Part shown: positions 28,526 through 38,662 of the stretch, piece after piece
Layout of the letters: each line of letters opens with the position of its first letter
Numbering within the stretch: the stretch's first letter is position 1
Assembly: GCA_002842575.1 (NCBI GenBank)
Contig: PHDJ01000005.1
Coordinates: 62,001 to 126,000, forward strand
Direction of reading: 5' to 3'
Length of the DNA stretch: 64,000 bases
Source: Bacteroidetes bacterium HGW-Bacteroidetes-2
Lineage (GTDB): Bacteria > Bacteroidota > Bacteroidia > Flavobacteriales > Flavobacteriaceae
Notes under the pieces: generated by a model
What the model was told of the DNA's origin: nothing
Database searches by the model: none
The model's input: the letters and a program-made list of their open reading frames with translations, nothing else
Translations under genes and position numbers: made by a program

Positions 28526-29539
28526 ATGGGAAATAAATCTTTAATTAAAGATATTTTGAGACTGATGCCACTATTATTTAGCGGTATTTTGTGTGTCGCC
28601 ATTATATATTTATTATGGGATAAACTGACTTTTGACCCTGCTTTTCTAACCCTTCTTGAACGTATTTTAAAAATTATTATCACTATAAGTGGTGTCATTT
28701 CAGTTTCTATAATGTTCTATTTGGCAACGATGGTGATTAACCTAAGAACAAACCGAACAAATATCATTTCTGATTTAAATAAAATTACCCAAAAAATGCA
28801 TAATTTCAGATCGATTATTGATCTTCTTTTGCGTTCTAAAATGTGGTTGCCAGGTTTAAAACATTATCTAGATGAAGAATATGCTAATTTAAACTTTTTT
28901 GAGGTTAAGGAATTTTATAAAGGCTCTTCAAAATTGGCTATAGAATTTTTGCAGGAAAATCACCCATACCAAGATACAGAAAATTTATATCTAGAATTTA
29001 AGGCTTTATTAATCACTTCGCCTAAAGAAAAAATAGTTACAGAAAACATTAAATACCCAAAACACTATGACAATACCATTGTTGAAAAATGGTTAGAACA
29101 CAAATGTGGTTCGGGGCTTTGGTATTATTTTGGCTATAAATATGCATCCTTCAAAAGTGCTTTAGACCTAGAAGCTGTTTTTGAGCGTCATCAAGACAAA
29201 ATAATGACTTTGGCGCAATCCATAGATAGCGAAGCCTTTGAAGATTCCTCCTTTAATGAAGTTTTTCTATCTAAACTTGGCGAATATATAAATAAAGAAG
29301 TCATTCCAAAACTTCACCAATACCAAACTTTTGCCGCACAAAAACTTCCTAAAATGGTTAACTATATATTTGTTTTATTTTTAGGGTTTGTGCTTTTTGG
29401 GGTACTATTGCCAATACTCTACCTTTTGTTTTCTCTTGACCCTTTTATGCTTGTTCTTTCCATTTCTATAATTATTAGTTTAATTTTCTTCATTGCAACC
29501 TCTTTTTATCAGTTTTTAACCAAAGAAATTGAAATTTAA
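28526..29539 (+). CDS. Hypothetical membrane protein
   Basis: 337-aa ORF with N-terminal and C-terminal hydrophobic segments; no family recognised. Confidence 0.6.
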   Translation: MGNKSLIKDILRLMPLLFSGILCVAIIYLLWDKLTFDPAFLTLLERILKIIITISGVISVSIMFYLATMVINLRTNRTNIISDLNKITQKMHNFRSIIDLLLRSKMWLPGLKHYLDEEYANLNFFEVKEFYKGSSKLAIEFLQENHPYQDTENLYLEFKALLITSPKEKIVTENIKYPKHYDNTIVEKWLEHKCGSGLWYYFGYKYASFKSALDLEAVFERHQDKIMTLAQSIDSEAFEDSSFNEVFLSKLGEYINKEVIPKLHQYQTFAAQKLPKMVNYIFVLFLGFVLFGVLLPILYLLFSLDPFMLVLSISIIISLIFFIATSFYQFLTKEIEI

Positions 29540-29610
29540 AAACCAATAAATTACTGTTATTTTAACATTACAAAAGGAACTTGACCTTTACTATTTTGGC
29601 ATAAAATAAG

Positions 29611-29618
29611 TATCTTTG
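29611..29618 (+). promoter_or_regulatory. TATCTTTG -7 box 5 nt before the uvrA ATG
   Basis: TATCTTTGCAAACATGG. Confidence 0.55.
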
Positions 29619-29623
29619 CAAAC

Positions 29624-32455
29624 ATGGTTAAAAAAGAGGATTTTATTGAGGTTTTTGGTGCCAGAGTGCACAATCTCAAGAACATTGATGTTAAAATTCC
29701 AAGAGAAAAATTAGTAGTTATTACTGGGCTTTCTGGCAGTGGGAAATCGTCATTAGCTTTTGATACGATTTATGCTGAAGGACAACGCCGGTATATTGAA
29801 ACGTTTTCCGCTTATGCAAGACAATTTTTAGGTGGTTTAGAACGACCGGATGTCGATAAAATTGATGGACTTTCACCTGTTATCGCCATTGAACAAAAAA
29901 CCACGGGAAAAAACCCTCGATCCACAGTTGGTACCATAACTGAAATTTATGACTTTTTACGACTTTTATATGCTAGAGCAGCAGATGCTTATAGCTATAA
30001 TACCGGTAAAAAAATGGTTAGTTATACCGATGAGCAAATAAAATTGCTTATCCTTGAAGAATTTTTAGATAAAAAAATTACTTTTCTGGCACCAGTAATT
30101 CGCTCCAGAAAAGGACACTATAGGGAGCTGTTTGAGCAAATTGCAAAGCAAGGTTTTCTTAAGGTGCGAGTAAACGGCGAGATGTTAGATATTACCAAAG
30201 GAATGAAAGTAGATCGCTACAAAACCCACGATATAGAAATAGTAATCGACAGGCTTCACCTTTCGTCTGACCTAGACAACGAAAACCGACTAAACGAGAC
30301 CATTAAAACCGGTATGTATCACGGCGAAGATGCCATTATGATTTTAGAAAATGAAAGCCAAGAAATTCGCTATTTCAGTAGAACTTTGATGTGTCCTAAA
30401 ACAGGAATTTCCTACCCAAATCCAGAGCCAAATAACTTTTCTTTTAACTCTCCAAAAGGAATGTGCCTTCACTGCAAAGGACTTGGACATTTGTATGAAG
30501 TAGAAGTAAATAAAATTATTCCCAATAAAAAATTATCCATAAAACAAGGAGCCATAGTACCTCATGGAGTACAAAAAGACAATTGGATTTTTAAACAACT
30601 GGAACTCATTGCCGAAAAATTCACATTCAAACTTACAGACCCCATTGAAAAAATACCAGATGAAGCGCTACAAATGATTTTATATGGAGGCAAAGAAAAA
30701 TTTGAAGTTGAATCAAAAACTCTTGGCATTACCCGAAGTTATAAAATTGACTTTGAGGGCGTTGCCACTTTCATTCAAAACACCTATAATAGTAACGACA
30801 CTTCTTCTTTAAAACGCTGGGCAAAAGAATATATGAACCATATATCGTGTCCTGAATGTGAAGGAGCCCGCTTAAAAAAAGAATCCTTATTTTTTAAAAT
30901 AAACGAAAAAAACATTGCTGAATTAGCAGAAATGGATATTGATGAGCTACAAAAATGGTTTCTAGACCTCCCAAAAAATCTTTCAGAAAAGCAAATTAAA
31001 ATAGCAGAAGAAATCATCAAAGAGGTAAATACAAGAATACAATTTTTGGTTGATGTTGGGTTAAACTACCTTTCCCTAAGTAGAAGTTCAAAATCTCTTT
31101 CAGGCGGTGAATCGCAGCGCATTCGGTTAGCCACACAAATAGGCTCGCAATTAGTGGGCGTTCTTTATATTCTTGACGAACCAAGCATTGGGTTACACCA
31201 AAGGGATAATGAAAGGTTGATTCATGCCCTAATTCAGTTAAGAGATTTAGGAAACTCTGTAATCGTAGTAGAACACGATAAAGAAATGATTGAAAATGCT
31301 GACCACGTTATTGATATTGGCCCTGGCGCTGGAAAGTTTGGTGGAAAAATAATTTCAGAAGGAACGCCTGAAGAATTGAAAGAACAAAATACTTTAACCG
31401 CATCCTATCTAAACGGAACAAAAAAAATTGAAATTCCAAAAAACAGAAGAGTAGGCAGTGGTGAATTTTTAAAACTCAGTGGAGCTACAGGAAACAATCT
31501 AAAAAATGTAACACTAACTATTCCCCTAGGGACGATGACAGGTATTACAGGAGTTTCCGGAAGCGGAAAATCTTCTTTAATTAATGAAACGTTATATCCC
31601 ATTTTAAATGCCTATTACTTTAACGGTGTTAAAAAACCTCTTCCCTACAAAAAAATAGAAGGATTAGAGCATATTGATAAAGTAATAGATGTAAACCAAT
31701 CGCCTATTGGCAGGACTCCCCGATCAAATCCCGCAACCTACACTGGCGCATTTTCAGAAATTAGAAGCCTCTTTGTTAAAGTACCTGAAGCAATGATACG
31801 TGGTTATAAACCGGGTCGTTTTAGTTTTAACGTAAAAGGTGGCAGGTGTGAAACCTGTCAGGGCGCAGGAGTTCGGGTCATAGAAATGAATTTTTTACCT
31901 GATGTATATGTTACTTGCGAAACCTGTCAAGGCAAACGATTTACCAGAGAAACTTTAGAAATACGTTATAAAGGAAAATCTATTTTTGATGTATTGGACA
32001 TGACCATCAATGAGGCGGTATCCTTTTTTGAAAACATCCCAAAAATATATAGAAAAGTAAAAACAATACAAGACGTAGGTTTAGGATACATTACTCTAGG
32101 ACAACAATCTACAACCCTTTCTGGTGGGGAAGCACAACGCATAAAATTAGCAACCGAATTATCAAAACGAGATACCGGAAACACCTTATACATACTAGAT
32201 GAACCCACCACTGGATTGCATTTTGAAGATATAAGAGTTTTATTAATAGTGTTGAATAAGTTGGTGGAAAAAGGAAATACTGTACTCGTTATAGAGCACA
32301 ACATGGATGTTATAAAAACGGTTGATTATATTATAGACATTGGCCTAGAAGGCGGAAAAAAAGGTGGGAAGATTATTGCCGAAGGAACTCCGGAAACTAT
32401 TGCAAACCACAAAAAAAGTTATACTGCCAAGTTCTTAAAAAAAGAGTTATTTTAG
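29624..32455 (+). CDS. uvrA: Excinuclease ABC subunit A
   Basis: [59 protein letters not shown] and CxxC zinc modules. Confidence 0.97.
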   Translation: MVKKEDFIEVFGARVHNLKNIDVKIPREKLVVITGLSGSGKSSLAFDTIYAEGQRRYIETFSAYARQFLGGLERPDVDKIDGLSPVIAIEQKTTGKNPRSTVGTITEIYDFLRLLYARAADAYSYNTGKKMVSYTDEQIKLLILEEFLDKKITFLAPVIRSRKGHYRELFEQIAKQGFLKVRVNGEMLDITKGMKVDRYKTHDIEIVIDRLHLSSDLDNENRLNETIKTGMYHGEDAIMILENESQEIRYFSRTLMCPKTGISYPNPEPNNFSFNSPKGMCLHCKGLGHLYEVEVNKIIPNKKLSIKQGAIVPHGVQKDNWIFKQLELIAEKFTFKLTDPIEKIPDEALQMILYGGKEKFEVESKTLGITRSYKIDFEGVATFIQNTYNSNDTSSLKRWAKEYMNHISCPECEGARLKKESLFFKINEKNIAELAEMDIDELQKWFLDLPKNLSEKQIKIAEEIIKEVNTRIQFLVDVGLNYLSLSRSSKSLSGGESQRIRLATQIGSQLVGVLYILDEPSIGLHQRDNERLIHALIQLRDLGNSVIVVEHDKEMIENADHVIDIGPGAGKFGGKIISEGTPEELKEQNTLTASYLNGTKKIEIPKNRRVGSGEFLKLSGATGNNLKNVTLTIPLGTMTGITGVSGSGKSSLINETLYPILNAYYFNGVKKPLPYKKIEGLEHIDKVIDVNQSPIGRTPRSNPATYTGAFSEIRSLFVKVPEAMIRGYKPGRFSFNVKGGRCETCQGAGVRVIEMNFLPDVYVTCETCQGKRFTRETLEIRYKGKSIFDVLDMTINEAVSFFENIPKIYRKVKTIQDVGLGYITLGQQSTTLSGGEAQRIKLATELSKRDTGNTLYILDEPTTGLHFEDIRVLLIVLNKLVEKGNTVLVIEHNMDVIKTVDYIIDIGLEGGKKGGKIIAEGTPETIANHKKSYTAKFLKKELF

Positions 32456-32504
32456 CAAAAAAACCTAGGGAAACAAGTACACAAACTGTTACATTTTAAA
32501 ATAC

Positions 32505-33194
32505 ATGAGAAGAGAAACACATACCAGAGAATGGAATGAAGTAAAAACAAATGATTCATGGGCAATATTCAAAATCATGGGTGAATTTGTAAGCGGCTAT
32601 GAAAAAATGAGTAAAATTGGCCCTTGCGTTTCCATTTTTGGATCTGCAAGAACAAAACCCGACAATAAATATTACCTATTAGCCGAAAAAATTGCAAAAA
32701 AAATAACAGAGAGTGGTTATGGCGTAATTACAGGAGGTGGCCCAGGGATAATGGAAGCCGGTAATAAAGGAGCACATCTTGCAGGAGGCACTTCGGTTGG
32801 GCTGAATATTTATTTGCCTTTTGAACAGCATGATAATCCTTATATTGATAGTGACAAAAGTTTAGATTTTGATTATTTTTTTGTAAGAAAGGTAATGTTT
32901 GTTAAATACTCACAAGGTTTTGTGGTTATGCCAGGAGGTTTTGGCACACTTGACGAACTTTTTGAGGCCATCACCCTTATTCAAACAAAAAAAATTGATG
33001 CGTTTCCTATTATTCTAGTAGGTACAGAATTTTGGGGAGGTTTGATTGATTGGATACGTGTAACCATTCAAGACAAGTTTGGAAATATTAGCTTAGGTGA
33101 TATAGATTTATTAAATTTAGTTGACACCGAGGATGAAGTTTTACATATTTTAGATGAATTTTATGGAGAATATAATCTTAGTCCCAATTTTTAA
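32505..33194 (+). CDS. LOG-family (TIGR00730) protein
   Basis: GVITGGGPGIMEAGNKGA; VVMPGGFGTLDELFEAITLIQT. Confidence 0.92.
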   Translation: MRRETHTREWNEVKTNDSWAIFKIMGEFVSGYEKMSKIGPCVSIFGSARTKPDNKYYLLAEKIAKKITESGYGVITGGGPGIMEAGNKGAHLAGGTSVGLNIYLPFEQHDNPYIDSDKSLDFDYFFVRKVMFVKYSQGFVVMPGGFGTLDELFEAITLIQTKKIDAFPIILVGTEFWGGLIDWIRVTIQDKFGNISLGDIDLLNLVDTEDEVLHILDEFYGEYNLSPNF

Positions 33195-33206
33195 AAAATT
33201 AACAAA

Positions 33207-34451
33207 ATGCAAATAAAAAATTTATTATTCGGTTTCTGTTTTTTTATATTTCATGGAGCCTTTGCTCAAGAAATTATAAAAACAATGTTTTACAACGTTT
33301 TTAATTATCCTAGTGCACCTACGCCAAATAGAGCACAAATTTTATCGGACATCATTGACTTTTACGACCCTGATATTTTTATGGTTTGCGAAATAGAAAC
33401 AGAAGAAGGCGCAGAGGATATTTTGAATAACGCCCTAAACAATAATGGTGTTATTTATGAAAGAACCCCTTTTGTTGCAAATCAATCCGGGATTTCTGAA
33501 TTACAACAAATGGTGTTTTTTAAATCCTCTAAATTTTCACTAGAAACTACTGATATCATTGTAACTAGCGTAAGAGATATCAATAGATTTCAACTAAAAC
33601 TTCTAACAGATGACCAACAAAATAATCCTATTTTTCTGGACCTATATGTAGCACATTTAAAGTCAAGTACTGGATCTGCAAACCGACAAATACGTTTTGA
33701 AATGGTTTCTGAATTTACTGCTACCTTACCCAATTTAGATCCAAATTCCTTTGTAATTTTCACAGGCGACTTAAATTTATATAATGCTACTGAACCCGCA
33801 TACCAAGAACTTTTAAATCCTAACAACCCCATCACTATGGCAGACCCTCTTGACGCTCCCGGAGCTTGGCAAGACGACCCAAACTTTGCTTACTTACATT
33901 CACAAAGTACCCGATTAAGCAACGTAGGTTTTGGGGGTGGAGCCGGTGGTGGATTAGACGATAGATTTGATTTTATACTTGTTTCTGAAAATATGCTGCA
34001 AAATCCAGAAATGCACTATGTGGAAGATACATATAAATCTTTTGGCAATAATGGAAATTGCTTAAACAACCGCATTGACTCTCCAGACTGTGATGGTTTT
34101 TACAGCCAAGCCCTGCGTGACCGATTGTATTTAATGAGTGATCATTTGCCCATTGTTATGCAATTACAAACCAATCAAACATTTTTAAGCACTCCTGATT
34201 TTTCAGCCACAAATCTTATACAATTTCCATCAGGAAATATTTTTACAAATTATTTAAACATTCAAGTAGATAGCAGCATACAACAAGATATAGCTTTTGA
34301 CGTTTACAATGTATTGGGTCAAAAAATGGCAACCATTGTAAACAATAACTCCATTATCTATACCCTTGATATTTCAAGCTATGCGAGTGGAATTTACTAC
34401 TTGATTCCAAACCAGTTTTCTAATAAAACCTATAAATTTTTAAAAAAATAA
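33207..34451 (+). CDS. Secreted endonuclease/exonuclease/phosphatase-fold protein with T9SS-like tail
   Basis: FTGDLNLY, DHLPIVMQL; C-terminal FDVYNVLGQKMATIVNN...ISSYASGIYYLIP. Confidence 0.85.
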   Translation: MQIKNLLFGFCFFIFHGAFAQEIIKTMFYNVFNYPSAPTPNRAQILSDIIDFYDPDIFMVCEIETEEGAEDILNNALNNNGVIYERTPFVANQSGISELQQMVFFKSSKFSLETTDIIVTSVRDINRFQLKLLTDDQQNNPIFLDLYVAHLKSSTGSANRQIRFEMVSEFTATLPNLDPNSFVIFTGDLNLYNATEPAYQELLNPNNPITMADPLDAPGAWQDDPNFAYLHSQSTRLSNVGFGGGAGGGLDDRFDFILVSENMLQNPEMHYVEDTYKSFGNNGNCLNNRIDSPDCDGFYSQALRDRLYLMSDHLPIVMQLQTNQTFLSTPDFSATNLIQFPSGNIFTNYLNIQVDSSIQQDIAFDVYNVLGQKMATIVNNNSIIYTLDISSYASGIYYLIPNQFSNKTYKFLKK

Positions 34452-37274
34452 TTGAGAACAGTTGCTAAATTTCTTTGGGCATTTTTAGTTATAATGTGTT
34501 ATGGTAGTCTTTCAGCGCAACACGAAATAACCATTTTTGCTGAATTAAACACAGAAACAAATACCCTTCAAATTAAGCAACAAGTAAACTATAAAAACAC
34601 TTCAACCAAAACACTAGATACCATATATTTTTTAGATTGGGCAAATAGCTTTTCCTCTAAAACCACTCCCTTAGCAAAACGGTTTTCCTATAATTTTCAA
34701 AGTAATTTTCATTTTGAAAAACAACAAAATCGAGGTAAAACTTTTTTACACTCCATATCAAATGATTCTTACAAAACCATGAAATGGAAAAGAGGGGAAG
34801 AAGTAGATATTATCCAAGCTATACCTGAATATTCTATCGCTCCCGGAGAAACCTATATATTTAATTTTGTTTATGAAGTAAAACTTCCAGATGCAAAATT
34901 CACTCGATTTGGTTATAAAAAAAATGGAGATTACAATTTAAAATTCTGGTTTATAGCTCCCGCAGTTTTTGATGGACAGTGGCAAGCATATAGCAATAAA
35001 AATTTAGACGATTTTTATATGCCCCCTTCTAGCTTTAACATTCAATTTAAAACACCAGAAGAATTTCAAGTAACATCCGATTTAAATTTCGCTAATGACA
35101 CCTTTTTAAATGGTTTTAAAACCGTCACATTAAAAGGCGAAAACAGAACTTCAGCAACACTCTATCTGGAAAGAGAACCTACTTTTGAAAGAATAATTAC
35201 CGATGAGGTTGAAGTGATAACAAGTATCGATGATAAAGGTCTTTTTCCTCCTTTAAAAGCACTTCAAATTGATAGAATTATTCAATTTTTAAAACAGGAG
35301 TTAGGAAATTATCCTTTTGAAAAAATGGTGATTTCTGATGAAGAGTATAAAAAAAATCCAGCCTATGGGTTAAATCAACTACCTAGTTTTATTCGTCCTT
35401 TTCCGGATGGCTTTCAATATGACATTGAACAACTAAAAACTATTACAGGAGTTTACCTAAAAAACACTTTACAATTAAATCCAAGAAAAGAACATTGGCT
35501 TGTAGAAGCTTTGCAGATATATTTGATGATGAAATATACAGACACGTATTATCCCGAAATGAAAAGTGCGGGAAATTTAAGCAATGTTTGGGGATTAAAA
35601 TGGTTTCATGCTGCACAATTAGAATTTAATGACCAATATGCTTTTTTGTATATGAATTCTGCCCGTTTAAATATTGATCAGCCTATAGGAATGAGAAAAG
35701 ATTCCTTGATAAAATACAATGCAGAAATAGCCTCAGGATACAAAGGAGGTGTAGGACTTCATTACCTCAATAAGTATCTAGGAAGCACTATTGTTGACGA
35801 ATCTATAAAAGAATATTATAAAGAATATCTTTTAAAACCAGCCAAAGCAAAGAATTTCAGAACTATTCTAGAATCCAAAACAAGCAAAGATGTGTCTTGG
35901 TTTTTTGATGAATATGTAGCTTCCAATAAAAAAATAGATTACAAGATAGGGAAAGTGGAAAAAATAGACGATTCACTTGCAATTACTATAATCAATAAAA
36001 GAAAAAATACCATGCCTTTTTCCTTATATGGCATGAACAAGAAAAATATTGTTTCTAAACAATGGGAAGATGGTTTTGAACACACAAAAACCATAAAAAT
36101 TTCTAGTGAAGGTGTAGATAGAATTGCCATTGATTTTGAACAAAAAATACCTGAATTTAATAAAAGAAACAACTACAGAAAAATAGATGGAATTTTAAAA
36201 AAGCCATTACAATTTCGTTTGTTACAAGATATAGAAGACCCCGAATATCAACAGCTTTTCTTTATGCCAGTTTCTGAATACAACTTATATGATGGTATTA
36301 CATTAGGTGCAAAATTGTACAATAAAACGGTGCTTACAAAAAATTTTATATTTAAAATTGAACCACAATATGGGTTTACATCAAATACTATTGTTGGAGG
36401 TGGCTCTGCCTTTTACACCTACCCTATAGAAAACAAAAAACTTTATGCCTTGATATTAGGCGTTTCAGGAAGAACCTTTTCATACAATACCGATTTGTTT
36501 TATAGAAAATTAGCCACTTTTTCTACTTTAGCTTTTAGAGAATTAGATTTAAGAGGTAATAAAAAAAGATTTATTAATTTGAGAAATGTTTTAGTACAAA
36601 GAGACATTAACACTAATATTATAATTCCTGATGAGCCAAACTACAACGTCATCAATTTACAATATGTAACCTCAAACATCAACTTAATTGATCATATAAG
36701 AGCTAAATTTGATTATGAAATCTCTTCTAAATTTCAAAAAGCTCACGCTACAGTTGAATACAGAAAATTGTTTTTAAATAACCGTCAGCTTAACCTTCGC
36801 CTTTTTGCAGGCACTTTCATAACCAATAAGAATGCCGCGGAATCTAACTTTTTTAGTTTTGCTTTAGACAGGCCTACAGATTATCTTTTTGATTATAATT
36901 ATTATGGAAGGTCAGAAAACTCTGGCTTGTTTAGCCAACAAATTATTTTTGCCGAAGGTGGCTTTAAATCTAAGTTAGATACACCATTTGCTAACCGATG
37001 GATGACCACTTTAAATGCCAGTACAAACATCTGGCAATTTATTCATGCTTATGGAGACGTTGGCTTAGCTAACAATCGCTATATTGGTACCAAAGCTCTT
37101 TTTGATACAGGAATAAGGGTAAGTTTAGTGGCTGATTATTTTGAATTATATTTTCCTATGTATTCCAGTATTGGCTGGGAACCTTCACAGAATAATTATG
37201 ACCAAAAAATACGGTTTATAGTTACTTTAAGCCCAGATACTTTGTTTAGATTATTTTCTAGAAGATGGTATTAG
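34452..37274 (+). CDS. M1-peptidase-like protein without HEXXH, with C-terminal outer-membrane-barrel-like region; TTG start
   Basis: M1-like N-terminal architecture; WLVEALQIYLMMKY in place of the WLNEGFAxY region; strand-rich C-terminus ending RLFSRRWY. Confidence 0.65.
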   Translation: MRTVAKFLWAFLVIMCYGSLSAQHEITIFAELNTETNTLQIKQQVNYKNTSTKTLDTIYFLDWANSFSSKTTPLAKRFSYNFQSNFHFEKQQNRGKTFLHSISNDSYKTMKWKRGEEVDIIQAIPEYSIAPGETYIFNFVYEVKLPDAKFTRFGYKKNGDYNLKFWFIAPAVFDGQWQAYSNKNLDDFYMPPSSFNIQFKTPEEFQVTSDLNFANDTFLNGFKTVTLKGENRTSATLYLEREPTFERIITDEVEVITSIDDKGLFPPLKALQIDRIIQFLKQELGNYPFEKMVISDEEYKKNPAYGLNQLPSFIRPFPDGFQYDIEQLKTITGVYLKNTLQLNPRKEHWLVEALQIYLMMKYTDTYYPEMKSAGNLSNVWGLKWFHAAQLEFNDQYAFLYMNSARLNIDQPIGMRKDSLIKYNAEIASGYKGGVGLHYLNKYLGSTIVDESIKEYYKEYLLKPAKAKNFRTILESKTSKDVSWFFDEYVASNKKIDYKIGKVEKIDDSLAITIINKRKNTMPFSLYGMNKKNIVSKQWEDGFEHTKTIKISSEGVDRIAIDFEQKIPEFNKRNNYRKIDGILKKPLQFRLLQDIEDPEYQQLFFMPVSEYNLYDGITLGAKLYNKTVLTKNFIFKIEPQYGFTSNTIVGGGSAFYTYPIENKKLYALILGVSGRTFSYNTDLFYRKLATFSTLAFRELDLRGNKKRFINLRNVLVQRDINTNIIIPDEPNYNVINLQYVTSNINLIDHIRAKFDYEISSKFQKAHATVEYRKLFLNNRQLNLRLFAGTFITNKNAAESNFFSFALDRPTDYLFDYNYYGRSENSGLFSQQIIFAEGGFKSKLDTPFANRWMTTLNASTNIWQFIHAYGDVGLANNRYIGTKALFDTGIRVSLVADYFELYFPMYSSIGWEPSQNNYDQKIRFIVTLSPDTLFRLFSRRWY

Positions 37275-37360
37275 CTTTAGAAATAAGAGAAAAAATAAAT
37301 TGAAATATTCCTACCTATAAGCAAGTTATAAATTGTTTTAACCTTGTTTGCCATAGCTTC

Positions 37361-38191
37361 TTAAAGAAGTTCTATACCGTCTTCCTTAATTTCAATTTTT
37401 TTATCTCTATAAAGTGTTCCGATTGCTTTTTTGAATAATTTTTTACTCAACCCCAATTGGTTTTTTATTTCTTCTGGGCTTGATTTATCGTGTAGAGGTA
37501 AAAATCCTCCGGCGGCTTGTAATTCTTCTAACACAAATTGTGCATTAGGCTCAATACTTTTAAACCCTTCTTCTTGCAAAACAACATCAATTTTTCCATC
37601 TTCTCTTACTTTTTTAATAAAAGCATCTAGTCTGTCACCGGTGCGTATGTCTTCAAAAATATTTTCTTTATAAATAAGACCTTCATGTTTTCGATTAATG
37701 ATGACATTGGCACCTTTTTCAGTAAGGTGTGTCACAAGAATATCTACTTTGTCAAACTTTTTTATGGCTATGTTATCGTTAGACAGATATTTTTTTGTTT
37801 TACTAGAACCCACTAATCGATTTGTTTTTTCATCTAAATAAGCATAAACGATGTACCAATTACCCACTTGCATGGGTCTGGCTTGCTCCTTAAACGGAAC
37901 AAACAATTGTTTTTCTAGATTCCAATCAACAAATGCACCATATTCATTGACGTCCATACAGCGTAGATATCCAAAATTGTTGAGGGTTACGTAGGGCTTT
38001 AAGGTTGTAGCTGTTATTCGTTCTTCATGGTCTAAATAGACGAAAACCGTTATAGAATCCCAAATTTTAAATTCTTTAGGCACATATTTATTTGGCAATA
38101 AAACTTCATTGCCATCTTTATCTGCAAGATATACCCCTTGTGTAGCTTCTCGGATAATTTCTAAATTGTTGAATTGCCCTATTTCTATCAT
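37361..38191 (-). CDS. CvfB-like S1 RNA-binding protein
   Basis: Tandem S1-like modules (GAFVDWNLEKQLFVPFKEQ) and C-terminal winged-helix-like GLSKKLFKKAIGTLYRDKKIEI. Confidence 0.87.
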   Translation of the reverse strand: MIEIGQFNNLEIIREATQGVYLADKDGNEVLLPNKYVPKEFKIWDSITVFVYLDHEERITATTLKPYVTLNNFGYLRCMDVNEYGAFVDWNLEKQLFVPFKEQARPMQVGNWYIVYAYLDEKTNRLVGSSKTKKYLSNDNIAIKKFDKVDILVTHLTEKGANVIINRKHEGLIYKENIFEDIRTGDRLDAFIKKVREDGKIDVVLQEEGFKSIEPNAQFVLEELQAAGGFLPLHDKSSPEEIKNQLGLSKKLFKKAIGTLYRDKKIEIKEDGIELL

Positions 38192-38226
38192 TCCTCAATA
38201 TTTTTACAAAGGTAGTGGAATGCCAT

Positions 38227-38260
38227 AAAAAAAGCGACTTAAATTAAGGCCGCTTTTTTA
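38227..38260. terminator. Rho-independent terminator (stem AAAAAAGCG.CTTAAATTAAG.CGCTTTTTT)
   Basis: Direct read of inverted repeat with flanking A/T tracts. Confidence 0.65.
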
Positions 38261-38278
38261 AATTTAAAAAAAAATATT

Positions 38279-38620
38279 TTATTTGTAAACAGACTCTTTT
38301 TTAAAGTGTTTTGCAAGCATATAATATACTACTGCTCTGTACTTATTTTTATTTGATTGCCCGTAGGTATTTATAACACTGGCAATTGCTTTGTCTAAAT
38401 CAGCGCTATCTTTTAGCCCTAATTTTTTGATAAGAAAATTGTTTTTTACTGTTGCAAGTTCTTTAGAATCCGTACCGGAAACTGTTGAAGAATCGGCATT
38501 GTAAATGGATGGCCCACAACCAATTGTAACTTTTGTTAATAAATCCATGTCTGGAGCTATTTTACACTTTTCTTTTAAATCTGTAGCATATTTTGCTATT
38601 AACTCGTCTCTTTTACTCAT
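38279..38620 (-). CDS. DUF2853-family protein
   Basis: MSKRDELIAKYATDLKEKCKIAPDMDLLTKVTIGCGPSIYNADSSTVSG. Confidence 0.8.
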   Translation of the reverse strand: MSKRDELIAKYATDLKEKCKIAPDMDLLTKVTIGCGPSIYNADSSTVSGTDSKELATVKNNFLIKKLGLKDSADLDKAIASVINTYGQSNKNKYRAVVYYMLAKHFKKESVYK

Positions 38621-38662
38621 ACCTTAAATTTTTATTTATAGATGAATAACAAATTTAAAAAA

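Noticed and set aside
31966-32304. 112-aa minus-strand ORF opposite uvrA
   Set aside because: Shadow ORF of a highly conserved gene.
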